DNA from: Aestuariivivens marinum | Lineage (GTDB): Bacteria > Bacteroidota > Bacteroidia > Flavobacteriales > Flavobacteriaceae | Length of the DNA stretch: 64,000 bases | NCBI RefSeq assembly: GCF_022662175.1 | Contig: NZ_JAKMCR010000003.1 | Coordinates: 297,385 to 361,384, forward strand | Direction: 5' to 3' | In this document: positions 1 through 9,196 of the stretch, piece after piece | Layout of the letters: each line of letters starts with the position of its first letter | Position numbering within the stretch: the first letter of the stretch is position 1 | Position numbers and translations under genes: made by a program | Notes under the pieces: generated by a model | The model's database searches: none | What the model was told of the DNA's origin: nothing | Seen by the model: the letters and a program-made list of their open reading frames with translations, nothing else

Positions 1-3000
1 GTGTCACGAATAGGGATTTTAAAAACGGTACCTGCTTTAGTTTCCCCAACAACGTTTATGTTTAATTGATTGGCTGGGCCATAAATGTTTGCAGAACCAC
101 CAATAAATCCAGTACCATAATATAAGGCATCTTCTGATTCTTTAGTATCAAGAACCAACAATCGTGGTGTTAAAATTTGTAAATTCAAGCGCCAATTGGA
201 AAGATTTTCATGACTCATTGAACCATTTAACTCGCCTTTCGAATTATATTTGGTATCGGTAAGTTTTAAGTCTTTGAAGGTAAAGCTTTGATCCTTAAGT
301 CCAACTTTCGTGTTATCATTAAAATCGTAATCTACATTAAGGTAAGGAATACCCAAGCCGCCATCATCAAGTGTTAATGCTCCGTTTATATCTGGCTTTT
401 TTAAGTCTCCCTTTATATTTGCAGTTCCAGATACAAGCCCTCTAATATTGGACAAAACATCTTGCAACAATGGGTTTAGTGGTATTAAATTAAATTTATT
501 AAAGTCAAGCTTTAGATCAATATTTGACCGTTTACCAATGACGTTAATATCACCTTTAGCGCTAAAAGATTTTGTTTTATCATCTTTAATTGAAATATCC
601 ACATTGTAGTTAGTCAACGATTCCTTTCCGTCAATATTGGCCTCGAAAGAACCCAACAAAAAATCGTTGACTTTTAAATTGTCTATTATTATTTTTGATT
701 CTGGTAAATAGCTATTGTTCTTAGAAATGATATTCAACTTTCCATTAACATTACCTGCTAAGGACAAACTATCTATATCTGGTGTTATTTTAGCTAAGTC
801 AACATTTTTAAAATTGAGTCTTAAAGAATCATTTAATGAACCTGACAATTTAATTTCTTCATTTATATGATTTATTTTTAATCTATCTATATTAAACTTT
901 GTCAGCTTTTTGTCAAAAGCAACTGTATTAAACCTGTCTTTATCCTCATTTATAAACCATTTGTTATTTTTAATAGTCACATCCGATTTTTTAAACCCGA
1001 TAACCGATTCGTTTTTTTCATTTATGGTATGGTAAAAACTTAAGTTGTAAACATCATTGTTTTGCTTACCTCCTTTAAACTCAGATCGCATAAAAAGAGT
1101 ATCGTTAACCGTTGCATTAATCAAACTAAAACCTGATACACTATAATATTTTGTACTTAAACTATCTAATTCAATATAGGTATTGAACAAAGGATTTTCA
1201 TTATCTACTTGAAGCTCAATATTGCGCACCAAGTTTTCTGCCAATTTAATTTCAGGCGATTTAAACAATAACTTAAACTCCTTTGCGTCACTCTCCACTG
1301 TTCCTTTAATAAAAGTGTTTTTGCCTACTTGAATATCTGGTAAGAAAACCTCAAGAATTTTGTTATATATGGTGAAGTTAAAATCGATGTGTTGATTACC
1401 TGCAACATTATTGGGAATATAATTTGTATATATATTCCCCAAAGAATTTTCGAAGAGTTTTTTTAAGTCATTAAACTTAAACTTACCAACCATACCTCCA
1501 CTAATAATATCGGGTGAATTAATACTTATATACCTTACCTCATCCACAAACCTTGAATTAGTTTCAAACCGATTAAAGTAATAGGTGTTGTGTTCGTTTT
1601 TATATGTAGTATTATTAAATACTATATTGCCGTAAGCGTCGTCAAAACTACTTCCGTTTACATTCATTTTAACTGAACTTTCAAATAATGAAATACTATC
1701 ATTTTTAACAAAGTTTAATGCCCGTAAATTGGCATAGTCTACTTTGGCTTGAAAATCATATTTGCGAACATCTTGTGAAAAGTCCACTATTCCATTAAAA
1801 TTGAAAATTAAGTTCCTGTCATTTGTAACAAGATTACCATCAAAAATTTTATTTCTAATAGTACCGGCTACTTTGGTGTTCGAATAATTATAATCATTAT
1901 AGACTGCACTAATAATATCCCCTTTCACTTCAGTATTAAGCGTCTCTGTTAAAAAACCCTTTCCGTTTACATCAAAATTAAGCGATACTAAACCTATTTT
2001 TGAAGCCTCTACAAATGTACCTGCATCAAATTCTTCTAAAATGAATTTCCCTTTATACGATGCATTGTCAATACTATTAATTTTAGAGATATCCAGGTTT
2101 GTTTTAATAAGGCCTAAATCTGTTTCTATCTTAATATCGGCCTTAACATTTGAAGCTGTAACTTCTGAAGTTCCAACAATAGTAAAATATCCCAATCGAT
2201 CAAACGAGGACGGTATAGAGGCCCCCAACACATTGGGCAACATGCTCTTTAATTCATCATAGGTTGATGATAAATTACTGAAATGTCCACCCATATAGAA
2301 ATTGTTAGGGGTTTTATTAAACAAATTTTTAAAGTTGATATCCCCATATACTCTTGTAAGTCTATTGGAGTTTAGTCTCAAGTTTTTTGCATATAAATTA
2401 TTTAGAGTCCCAGAGAGGTCAACATCAAATCTGGTACGTTGATTTGAACCAAATTCATTATAAAAGGTATTGAGTTCATCTAATAGTACATTAGAATTCC
2501 TAAACGACGCATATATTGTAACCTTTTCCGTAAAGAATTGTAGATCTTCACGATTATATATAAACTTTAAATCTCCTTTTAAAATCGAGTTTTCTGTTTT
2601 TATTTCCAGACCATCAAAGGTCATATCGGTAAGGGTATATTTAAAATTAGTCATCATGTTTTTTACAGTAACACCCCTACTATCCCTAAGTGCCAATGTA
2701 TTTATTCTCGCACTAACATCACTTCCACTTATTAAAAAATTTGTAGCATTAATATTTAGATGACTAAAATCCAATGTTTTTTCATTGACTTTATTTTCAT
2801 CTGATAATTTAAAAATACCATCATAAATTGAAACATCACTGGAAGACAACAAAAAATTCCCCTTTTTCTTTCGAGGATTATCACTTTCTAATTTTTTAAC
2901 AAAAACATCTAGATTGGTATCTTGTGCGTTCTTGTACTTTTTGATGTTAAATATTAGTCCTTCAATATCAATGTCTCCAAAAATCAAATTACCTTTATAT

Positions 3001-3284
3001 AGATTGGACAAACTTAAAATAGAGGTATTCAATTCTGTGATGCTAATTAAAGTATCTTGTTTGTAGTCTTCAATGTAAATATCCTTTAACTCTATATCTC
3101 CATTAAATTGTAAGCTTACACGTTCAACATTAATATTAGTTTTGAATTCCTTATTCAATTTTTTGGTAACATAATTACCAAGATCTGTTTGAACAGAAGG
3201 GATAGATAAAACCAACACCAAAATGATGAAGAACAGCAATATAACTATCGCTATTTTTGATGCTATTTTGAGTACTTTCTTAAT
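1..3284 (-). CDS. tamB: TamB-like translocation/assembly module protein (C-terminus beyond left edge)
   Basis: About 1,094 codons are open on the minus strand with no stop, and the reading continues past position 1. The N-terminus has one hydrophobic anchor (about residues 10-30), followed by SIPSVQTDLGNYVTKKLN, the usual start of flavobacterial TamB/AsmA-like proteins. The rest is a long run of beta-strand-rich, asparagine-rich repeats. TamB family proteins span the periplasm and help move lipids or outer-membrane proteins; that role is inferred from the family. The C-terminal TamB (DUF490) domain lies mostly outside the window. Start choice: an in-frame TAG sits at 3290-3288 and no ATG or GTG precedes the membrane segment, so ATT at 3284 (giving M-KKVLKIASK) is the most sensible start; TTG at 3239 would remove half of the anchor. 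It is divergent from tsaD. Confidence 0.8.
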   Translation of the reverse strand, partial: MKKVLKIASKIAIVILLFFIILVLVLSIPSVQTDLGNYVTKKLNKEFKTNINVERVSLQFNGDIELKDIYIEDYKQDTLISITELNTSILSLSNLYKGNLIFGDIDIEGLIFNIKKYKNAQDTNLDVFVKKLESDNPRKKKGNFLLSSSDVSIYDGIFKLSDENKVNEKTLDFSHLNINATNFLISGSDVSARINTLALRDSRGVTVKNMMTNFKYTLTDMTFDGLEIKTENSILKGDLKFIYNREDLQFFTEKVTIYASFRNSNVLLDELNTFYNEFGSNQRTRFDVDLSGTLNNLYAKNLRLNSNRLTRVYGDINFKNLFNKTPNNFYMGGHFSNLSSTYDELKSMLPNVLGASIPSSFDRLGYFTIVGTSEVTASNVKADIKIETDLGLIKTNLDISKINSIDNASYKGKFILEEFDAGTFVEASKIGLVSLNFDVNGKGFLTETLNTEVKGDIISAVYNDYNYSNTKVAGTIRNKIFDGNLVTNDRNLIFNFNGIVDFSQDVRKYDFQAKVDYANLRALNFVKNDSISLFESSVKMNVNGSSFDDAYGNIVFNNTTYKNEHNTYYFNRFETNSRFVDEVRYISINSPDIISGGMVGKFKFNDLKKLFENSLGNIYTNYIPNNVAGNQHIDFNFTIYNKILEVFLPDIQVGKNTFIKGTVESDAKEFKLLFKSPEIKLAENLVRNIELQVDNENPLFNTYIELDSLSTKYYSVSGFSLINATVNDTLFMRSEFKGGKQNNDVYNLSFYHTINEKNESVIGFKKSDVTIKNNKWFINEDKDRFNTVAFDKKLTKFNIDRLKINHINEEIKLSGSLNDSLRLNFKNVDLAKITPDIDSLSLAGNVNGKLNIISKNNSYLPESKIIIDNLKVNDFLLGSFEANIDGKESLTNYNVDISIKDDKTKSFSAKGDINVIGKRSNIDLKLDFNKFNLIPLNPLLQDVLSNIRGLVSGTANIKGDLKKPDINGALTLDDGGLGIPYLNVDYDFNDNTKVGLKDQSFTFKDLKLTDTKYNSKGELNGSMSHENLSNWRLNLQILTPRLLVLDTKESEDALYYGTGFIGGSANIYGPANQLNINVVGETKAGTVFKIPIRD

Positions 3285-3410
3285 ATTCTATAAAGATAAA
3301 AGATTAGTTATTAAAACAGGGACACCAATAAAACATAAGGATATGAAGTGCTACTTCTATATATCCTCGCTAAATCTATCTATTAAAAAAATAAAAAGAC
3401 TAGTTTTGTG

Positions 3411-3441
3411 TTGGTTTAAAATAATGTACTTGCTTTATTTG
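3411..3441 (+). promoter_or_regulatory. Possible promoter for tsaD
   Basis: TTG at 3411-3413, a 20-nt spacer, then TTTATTTG at 3434-3441. This is one mismatch from the Bacteroidota -7 consensus TAnnTTTG. It lies about 40 nt before the tsaD start codon. Inferred from pattern only. Confidence 0.35.
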
Positions 3442-3479
3442 TTTTCAAAATTAACAATTATTGTGCCTAAAATTTAGTA

Positions 3480-4502
3480 ATGGCTGAACAAAATATTTAT
3501 ATTCTCGGAATTGAGTCATCTTGCGACGACACAGCTGCTTCCGTTATTCATAACGGAAAAATTTTAAGTAATGTTATTGCAAATCAAAAAATACATGAAG
3601 CCTATGGTGGTGTTGTTCCTGAATTGGCCTCTAGAGCACATCAGCAAAACATAGTTCCAGTTGTAGATCAGGCCTTAAAACAAGCCAATGTTTCTAAAAA
3701 ACAACTTAATGCCATAGCTTTTACTCGTGGGCCTGGCCTAATGGGATCGTTATTGGTAGGTACCTCTTTTGCTAAATCTTTGGCTTTTGGTTTAAATGTG
3801 CCGCTAATAGATGTTAACCACATGCAGGCTCATATTTTGGCGCATTATATAGATGAAGAAGGTTACAATAAACCTCCATTTCCCTTTTTGGCTATGACGA
3901 TCTCAGGGGGTCATACGCAAATTGTTCGCGTTGATAATCACTTTAATATGACCGTTATTGGTGAAACCATCGATGATGCCGTAGGTGAAGCGTTTGACAA
4001 GAGCGGAAAGATTCTTGGCCTAGGCTATCCTGCAGGCCCCGAAATTGACAAACGAGCGAAGCTAGGTAACACAAAAGCTTTTAAATTCACCAAACCCAAA
4101 GTAGAGGGGTTGAATTTTAGCTTTTCAGGATTAAAGACCGCCATTCTATATTTCATTCAAAAAGAAACCAAGAACAATCCCAATTTTATTGAAGAAAACC
4201 TTAATGACATTTGTGCTTCGATTCAATATACCATTATTGGTATTTTAATTGACAAATTAAAAATAGCAGTAAAACAAACCGGTATTAAACACATTGCCAT
4301 TGGTGGTGGTGTATCAGCCAACTCTGGTATAAGACAGGCTTTAAAGGATGGCGAACAAAAGTTTGAATGGACCACCTATATTCCCAAATTTGAATTCACC
4401 ACAGACAACGCCGCGATGATAGCCATTGTAGGCTATCTGAAATATTTAGAAGGGCATTTTACAAAACAAAATGTAACGGCATCGGCTAGATTGAAGATTT
4501 AA
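3480..4502 (+). CDS. tsaD: tRNA N6-adenosine threonylcarbamoyltransferase TsaD
   Basis: TsaD transfers the threonylcarbamoyl group from TC-AMP onto A37 of tRNAs that read ANN codons, working with TsaB, TsaC and TsaE. The 340-residue length is normal. Visible motifs are GIESSCDDT (10-18), the HxxxH metal-binding pair in NHMQAH (His114 and His118), SGGHT (142-146), GGGVSANSG (275-283) and the late metal-ligand aspartate in TTDNAA (Asp309). The start is ATG at 3480, right after a TAG/TAA-rich spacer. The gene heads a + strand group that goes on with rsmE. It is an ordinary essential gene with nothing broken. Confidence 0.97.
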   Translation: MAEQNIYILGIESSCDDTAASVIHNGKILSNVIANQKIHEAYGGVVPELASRAHQQNIVPVVDQALKQANVSKKQLNAIAFTRGPGLMGSLLVGTSFAKSLAFGLNVPLIDVNHMQAHILAHYIDEEGYNKPPFPFLAMTISGGHTQIVRVDNHFNMTVIGETIDDAVGEAFDKSGKILGLGYPAGPEIDKRAKLGNTKAFKFTKPKVEGLNFSFSGLKTAILYFIQKETKNNPNFIEENLNDICASIQYTIIGILIDKLKIAVKQTGIKHIAIGGGVSANSGIRQALKDGEQKFEWTTYIPKFEFTTDNAAMIAIVGYLKYLEGHFTKQNVTASARLKI

Positions 4503-4569
4503 TTGCTAAACCTGCTCGCTAATAAATTAGATTAAAGAATGATTTTTAAATGATAAAAGTAATACCGTT

Positions 4570-5274
4570 ATGCAATTATTCTATAATCCAAACATAAATG
4601 AGCAAACTATTGAGTTTGCTTTTAACAAGGAAGAAAGTCGGCATATTTCGAAGGTCTTACGAAAACCCGTTGGTGACACCTTGTACATTACCAATGGCTG
4701 TGGATGGTTGTTTACTGCAGAAATTTTGATTGCCGACAGCAAGAAATGTGTCGCTAAAATTATCAATAAAGCATTACAAGTACAGCGGCCATACACGTTA
4801 CATCTAGCCGTAGCACCTACAAAAATGAATGATCGCTATGAATGGTTTCTAGAAAAGGTTACTGAAATTGGCATCGATACTATAACCCCTATAATTTGTG
4901 ACCGCAGCGAGCGTAAAATGGTTAAAAAAGAACGTTTTGAAAAGATACTGCAATCAGGGATGAAACAATCGTTAAACTGTTATCTGCCTAAACTTAATGA
5001 GGTCATTACATTTAAGGATTTCATAGCACAAAATTTTGAAGGTGATTTATTTATAGCCCATTGTGTGGAAACCGAACGCAAAAACCTAAAACAAGTGTTA
5101 AGTCCCAACACTCATACCACCATTTTAATTGGACCAGAAGGAGATTTTAGTTTTAAAGAAATTGAAATGGCTCTAAAAAATGATTTTATTCCTGTAACTT
5201 TGGGTACAACTAGATTACGAACTGAAACAGCTGCAATAGTTGCTTGTCATTCGGCTGCTTTTATTAATCAATAA
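4570..5274 (+). CDS. rsmE: 16S rRNA (uracil(1498)-N(3))-methyltransferase RsmE
   Basis: RsmE methylates N3 of U1498 in 16S rRNA, with S-adenosylmethionine as donor. The protein is 234 residues, normal for the family. The C-terminal SPOUT (knotted) motifs are clear: LIGPEGDFS at about 186-194 and LGTTRLRTETAA at 211-222. The N-terminal part (1-70) fits the PUA-like RNA-binding domain, with ESRHISKVLRK at about 22-32. The stop codon TAA directly abuts the ATG of the next gene at 5275, which suggests co-transcription and coupled translation. Confidence 0.95.
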   Translation: MQLFYNPNINEQTIEFAFNKEESRHISKVLRKPVGDTLYITNGCGWLFTAEILIADSKKCVAKIINKALQVQRPYTLHLAVAPTKMNDRYEWFLEKVTEIGIDTITPIICDRSERKMVKKERFEKILQSGMKQSLNCYLPKLNEVITFKDFIAQNFEGDLFIAHCVETERKNLKQVLSPNTHTTILIGPEGDFSFKEIEMALKNDFIPVTLGTTRLRTETAAIVACHSAAFINQ

Positions 5275-5919
5275 ATGAAGAAAACACTTTTATTTCTACT
5301 ATTTAACGTTGTAATTCTAACTTTAGGGGCTCAAGAAATTGCAGTTTTAAAATACAAAGGTGGTGGTGATTGGTACAGTAACCCAACAGCATTACCCAAT
5401 TTAATCAAGTTTTGTAATAAGCATATCAATACCAAAATAGACGAAAAGCCTCGAACAGTTGAAGTTGGTAATAGCGATATTTTTCAATATCCCTTAGTAT
5501 ATATGACAGGACATGGCAATGTATTTTTTAGTGATGACGATGCCGAAAACTTGTACAATTATTTAGTTTCTGGTGGTTTTTTACATATTGACGACAATTA
5601 TGGCATGGAACCATTTATAACAAAGGAACTTAAAAAAGTATTTCCAAATGCAACGCTGGTAGAGCTTCCTGCTAACCATCCTATTTTTAGTAATGCTTTT
5701 GAGTTTAAAAATGGATTGCCCAAAATCCATGAGCATGATGGTAAACGCCCGCAAGCTTTTGGTATTTTTTATGAAGGCAGATTGATATTATTGTTTACCT
5801 ACGAAAGTGATTTAGGTGATGGATGGGAGGACCCCGAAGTACATAACGACCCAGAACATGTACGACAAAAAGCCCTTAAAATGGGAGCCAACATTGTGAA
5901 ATATGCCTTTGAAAATTAG
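5275..5919 (+). CDS. Exported DUF4159 domain protein
   Basis: A 214-residue protein with a signal peptide at about 1-19 (hydrophobic core ending LTLGAQ). The mature part starts with EIAVLKYKGGGDWYSN and contains MTGHGNVFFSDDDAENL and GGFLHIDDNYGM, the typical blocks of DUF4159. The fold resembles a glutamine-amidotransferase/ThuA-like Rossmann domain, and such proteins usually sit in the periplasm. No catalytic function is established for the family, and none is claimed here. The ATG follows the rsmE stop with no gap, so the two are probably in one transcript. Confidence 0.85.
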   Translation: MKKTLLFLLFNVVILTLGAQEIAVLKYKGGGDWYSNPTALPNLIKFCNKHINTKIDEKPRTVEVGNSDIFQYPLVYMTGHGNVFFSDDDAENLYNYLVSGGFLHIDDNYGMEPFITKELKKVFPNATLVELPANHPIFSNAFEFKNGLPKIHEHDGKRPQAFGIFYEGRLILLFTYESDLGDGWEDPEVHNDPEHVRQKALKMGANIVKYAFEN

Positions 5920-5933
5920 CTAATTGCAAATTT

Positions 5934-6110
5934 ATGATTAAAAATGTTCTGATAGCAATTATTGGATACTCAGAAATCATTACTGATTTAATCTTTAATC
6001 GAAATCACGGAGATGAAACATCAATTAAAACACTATTTATTGTTATCTTGAAATTAGTGTTCTTTTTATTAGTTTTATCTAGTGTTATATGGATAGTATT
6101 AATACTTTAA
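5934..6110 (+). CDS. Small hypothetical membrane protein (58 aa)
   Basis: ATG at 5934 to TAA at 6108-6110 encodes 58 residues. There is a hydrophobic start (MIKNVLIAIIGYSEIITDLIF) and a strongly hydrophobic C-terminal half (about 35-58: FIVILKLVFFLLVLSSV and onward), consistent with one or two membrane helices. It sits 14 nt after the DUF4159 stop on the same strand, a spacing expected for an operon member. No family is recognised. It could be a real short gene or chance open frame; the membrane-like pattern and position favour a gene. Confidence 0.5.
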   Translation: MIKNVLIAIIGYSEIITDLIFNRNHGDETSIKTLFIVILKLVFFLLVLSSVIWIVLIL

Positions 6111-6158
6111 ATAGTTGCTTTATTAAACAACCTGAAACACTAAACTTTGAACCCCAAA

Positions 6159-6665
6159 ATGCAACTTACCCACTACAATACCAAATTTAAGCCACACACT
6201 TTTCCTATTACATTGGTTTGCGACAATGTTACTAACTCCTCAAATATTGGCAGCTTGTTTAGAATGGCCGATGCTTTTGGTATAGAAAAACTGATACTTT
6301 GTGGTGAAGCTATTCCACTGGGTAGGAAAATGACAAAAACGTCGAGAGCTACAGAAAAAGTGGTTAATTACAGTATTGAAAATTCAGCTTTAGAAGTTGT
6401 AGAAGCTTTAAAGCATCAAAATTACCACATCATTGCGTTGGAGATTACCAATGACAGCAAACCCATACATTCCTTTCAATTTTCAAACAACAAACCTTTA
6501 GCTTTAATTATAGGGGACGAAAATTTTGGAGTTTCTGAATATATTCTAAAGTTGGCTGAAGATATTATACATATTGATATGTTTGGCAATAATAGCAGTA
6601 TGAATGTGGTTCAGGCCACTAATATTGCTCTTTATGAAATAACCAAACAGCTTAGAGCATTTTAA
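6159..6665 (+). CDS. TrmH/SpoU-family RNA 2'-O-methyltransferase
   Basis: A 168-residue SPOUT methyltransferase that would methylate a ribose 2'-OH in tRNA or rRNA with SAM. The three SpoU motifs are present: NSSNIGSLFR (26-35), ALIIGDENFGV (115-125) and NNSSMNVVQATNIALYE (144-160). The conserved motif-1 Asn/Arg and the motif-3 Asn-Ser pair are intact. The exact RNA target is not given by the sequence; small SpoU proteins of this size include TrmL- and TrmH-like enzymes. An upstream in-frame TTG at 6147 exists, but ATG at 6159 is preferred. The 3' end overlaps the convergent GNAT gene by 14 nt. Confidence 0.9.
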   Translation: MQLTHYNTKFKPHTFPITLVCDNVTNSSNIGSLFRMADAFGIEKLILCGEAIPLGRKMTKTSRATEKVVNYSIENSALEVVEALKHQNYHIIALEITNDSKPIHSFQFSNNKPLALIIGDENFGVSEYILKLAEDIIHIDMFGNNSSMNVVQATNIALYEITKQLRAF

Positions 6666-7143
6666 CCATCTTATAGTCGTCCATAATAAAACCATTTCCT
6701 ATATCCTTTACTGCTGGGCCTATATTTTTAAAACCAAGCTTTTCATAGACCAATATGGAATTATAATTATTTTTGTTGACTGTTAAGGTAATGTTGTTTA
6801 TCCTTGATGCTTTTGCCTTTTTTTCTACAAATTGTAACGCTGTTTTACCAATTTTTTTGCCGCGATGATTACTCAATACATATATTTTACTTAAAAACAA
6901 GCTATCATCTTCTTTTTTAATTGAAATGTAACCTACAGGTGTGGCATTAAAATTTATCAAATAATATTCATAGCCTTGGTTTGATTGCTCACCAATTACC
7001 TCAGCAGACTGAAACTTTTCTAGCATATAATCTATTTGTGCTTTACCCACCATAGGAATATAATGCTCACGCCAAATAATATCTGCCAATTTAGCTGCGA
7101 TTTGATAGTCATGTTCTGTTTTAGCTTGGTTAAACGTAACCAT
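6652..7143 (-). CDS. GNAT-family N-acetyltransferase
   Basis: A 163-residue acetyl-CoA-dependent acyltransferase. The GNAT core is visible: SKIYVLSNHRGKKIGKTAL (about 85-103), where HRGKKIGK is the acetyl-CoA pyrophosphate-binding loop, and NKNNYNSILVYEKLGFKN (about 123-140), the usual motif B. The substrate cannot be told from sequence; small flavobacterial proteins of this type often resemble spermidine or ribosomal-protein acetyltransferases. It lies 5 nt downstream of the DUF4294 gene, so the two are probably co-transcribed, and its 3' end overlaps the SpoU gene. Confidence 0.88.
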   Translation of the reverse strand: MVTFNQAKTEHDYQIAAKLADIIWREHYIPMVGKAQIDYMLEKFQSAEVIGEQSNQGYEYYLINFNATPVGYISIKKEDDSLFLSKIYVLSNHRGKKIGKTALQFVEKKAKASRINNITLTVNKNNYNSILVYEKLGFKNIGPAVKDIGNGFIMDDYKMVKML

Positions 7144-7148
7144 AAATA

Positions 7149-7835
7149 CTAGTGGGTATTAGTAGTTTCAGCATTTAACCATTTATCTGTGAGTTCATAA
7201 AAATCGTATTTCATAGCAGACATTTGTCGCTCTAAAACTCCACTTTGAAAATTACGTTGTAAAATGTCTTCAATTAAATAGTCCTCTTTGTCGTTATATG
7301 GGTCGAATTCCTTTTTAAGCGAAATGTCGAACATACTAGCTGTAGTGTTATACCAAAAGGCACGCCATCCATTACGCAGATCCTTAACTAAATCGAAGGT
7401 GGTGTGTCCCGTTTGTCTATGGATAAGCTTAACCAAAATCTGACCTTCAGTACGAGTTAGTTTTTTCAATTCATCTGAAAATTCACCTTCAATATATTTT
7501 TGGATTATTTTAGTATATCGCTTTTTATCTCGTTTTTTTGTAATGGTTTCCAAACGTTTGTTTAAGGAGTCCAGTCGGTCTGCTGCCAGTTTAGCATATG
7601 GAAAGACTTTTACCGTCTTCTTTCTTAAAATTAAATACCTAATACGGTCTTTTCTGCTATCGAATTTAAGTTTGTGTAATAACATTACCTCTTCCAAATC
7701 GATTACCGTTCTTGGAATGGAATCCCCTTTAATAATTAAATATTCATATTCGGTAGTGTCCTGCTCCACTTCATTTACCTGTGAAAGCAAAACCATTGGA
7801 AAAATTAAGATTATAAATTTTAAGATATTTTTCAT
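7149..7835 (-). CDS. Exported DUF4294 protein
   Basis: A 228-residue protein from the chosen ATG at 7835, which gives a good signal peptide (MKNILKFIILIFPMVLLSQ). An upstream ATG at 7865 would put ten residues in front of the signal and is less likely. The body is charged and helical, with EVMLLHKLKFDSRKDRIRY and FPYAKLAADRLDSLN, which are typical DUF4294 sequences. The function of the family is unknown; it is conserved in Bacteroidota and predicted to act in the periplasm. It is followed by the GNAT gene after 5 nt. Confidence 0.8.
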   Translation of the reverse strand: MKNILKFIILIFPMVLLSQVNEVEQDTTEYEYLIIKGDSIPRTVIDLEEVMLLHKLKFDSRKDRIRYLILRKKTVKVFPYAKLAADRLDSLNKRLETITKKRDKKRYTKIIQKYIEGEFSDELKKLTRTEGQILVKLIHRQTGHTTFDLVKDLRNGWRAFWYNTTASMFDISLKKEFDPYNDKEDYLIEDILQRNFQSGVLERQMSAMKYDFYELTDKWLNAETTNTH

Positions 7836-7946
7836 AAACAGGATTTGGAGCCATTTCCATACCAAAATTAATAATTTACACTATGCAAAACATTATTTTT
7901 AACTGTTATTTGGCAGGATTTTATACAAAAAAGCATTTTTTCCAAT

Positions 7947-7973
7947 CATGCTTAAGTTATTAACCTTAGCATG
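7947..7973. promoter_or_regulatory. Imperfect inverted repeat in a divergent intergenic region
   Basis: CATGCTTAAG and CTTAGCATG face each other across TTATTAAC, pairing over nine base pairs with one bulged T. It lies midway between the divergent DUF4294 and M42 peptidase genes. No T-run follows, so an operator is likelier than a terminator. No regulator is known. Confidence 0.3.
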
Positions 7974-8074
7974 GACTAACAAAAATAATTTTTATATTTT
8001 TCTTATTATTTTTCAAGTATAAAACAGTACCTGATTCTGTTTAATATTATTATTTTAGTGCAAAACTTTTAAAT

Positions 8075-9163
8075 ATGGCAAAAAAGAGTATTCTCAATAA
8101 AAAATCGCTAACATTTTTAGAAAACTATTTAAACAACGCAGCCCCTACAGGTTATGAGTGGACCGGGCAACAATTATGGATGGACTACCTAAAACCTTAT
8201 GTAGATGAATTTATCACAGATACTTACGGCACTGCGGTTGGTGTAATTAATCCTAAGGCCAAATATAAAGTGGTTATTGAAGGTCACGCTGATGAGATTT
8301 CTTGGTATGTAAATTATATATCAGATAATGGTCTAATCTATGTGATTAGAAATGGCGGAAGTGACCATCAAATTGCACCTAGCAAGATAGTAGACATTCA
8401 CACCAAAAAAGGCGTTGTAAAAGGGGTGTTTGGCTGGCCAGCAATCCATACCCGTGATCGATCTAAAGAAGAAGCACCCAAACCAGAAAATATCTTTATT
8501 GATTGTGGTTGTGCTACCAAAGAAGAAGTTGAAAAATTAGGTATACATGTAGGTTGTGTGATTACCTATCCGGACGAATTCCATATTTTAAACAATGATA
8601 AGTTTGTATGTCGCGCTCTTGACAATCGTATGGGTGGTTTTATGATTGCAGAAGTTGCACGCTTATTAAGGGAAAATAATAAAGAACTCTCTTTTGGGCT
8701 TTACATCACCAATTCTGTTCAGGAGGAAATTGGTTTGCGTGGCGCCGAAATGATTACCCAAACCATTAAACCCAACGTCGCTATTGTTACCGATGTGACC
8801 CACGACACTACCACGCCGATGATTGACAAAAAAAAAGAGGGGCATTTAGAATTGGGCAAAGGCCCCGTAGTCGCTTATGCACCAGCGGTACAACAAAAAT
8901 TACGTGATTTAATTACTGATACTGCTGAAGCCAATAAAATTCCATTCCAACGTTCAGCTTTATCACGTGCTACTGGCACCGATACTGATGCCTTTGCATA
9001 TAGCAATGGAGGGGTAGCTTCAGCACTTATTTCATTACCTTTACGCTATATGCATACTACGGTAGAAATGGTACATCGTGATGATGTTGAAAATGTGATC
9101 CGTTTAATTTACGAAACCTTACTGAACATTAAAGACGGAGACACATTTAGTTACTTTAAATAG
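8075..9163 (+). CDS. M42-family metallopeptidase (glutamyl aminopeptidase-like)
   Basis: A 362-residue dinuclear zinc aminopeptidase, probably cytoplasmic, trimming peptides from the N-terminus. Family residues are in place: EGHADEISW with His71 and Asp73, the bridging aspartate in CRALDNRMGG (Asp183), the catalytic Glu pair in VQEEIGLRG (Glu217 and Glu218), Asp240 in IVTDVTHD, and the late histidine in PLRYMHTTVE (His327). Length and motif order fit M42 peptidases of the FrvX/PepA type. It stands alone behind a 200-nt intergenic region and is followed by a GC-rich hairpin. Confidence 0.93.
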   Translation: MAKKSILNKKSLTFLENYLNNAAPTGYEWTGQQLWMDYLKPYVDEFITDTYGTAVGVINPKAKYKVVIEGHADEISWYVNYISDNGLIYVIRNGGSDHQIAPSKIVDIHTKKGVVKGVFGWPAIHTRDRSKEEAPKPENIFIDCGCATKEEVEKLGIHVGCVITYPDEFHILNNDKFVCRALDNRMGGFMIAEVARLLRENNKELSFGLYITNSVQEEIGLRGAEMITQTIKPNVAIVTDVTHDTTTPMIDKKKEGHLELGKGPVVAYAPAVQQKLRDLITDTAEANKIPFQRSALSRATGTDTDAFAYSNGGVASALISLPLRYMHTTVEMVHRDDVENVIRLIYETLLNIKDGDTFSYFK

Positions 9164-9169
9164 TTAGGG

Positions 9170-9196
9170 ATTCCCGCAATAGCGGGAATTATTTTT
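9170..9196 (+). terminator. Intrinsic terminator-like hairpin abutting the Nudix start codon
   Basis: A perfect 8-bp stem, ATTCCCGC (9170-9177) and GCGGGAAT (9182-9189), with an AATA loop and then TATTTTT up to 9196. It fits a terminator for the M42 peptidase gene. The T-run ends exactly at the ATG of the next gene (9197), so it also occupies that gene's ribosome-binding region. Confidence 0.75.

Noticed and set aside
2041..2763. Open frames on the + strand inside the TamB-like gene (2041-2262, 2470-2763 and 3223-3477)
   Set aside because: They run antisense to a continuous coding frame and contain no recognised motif.
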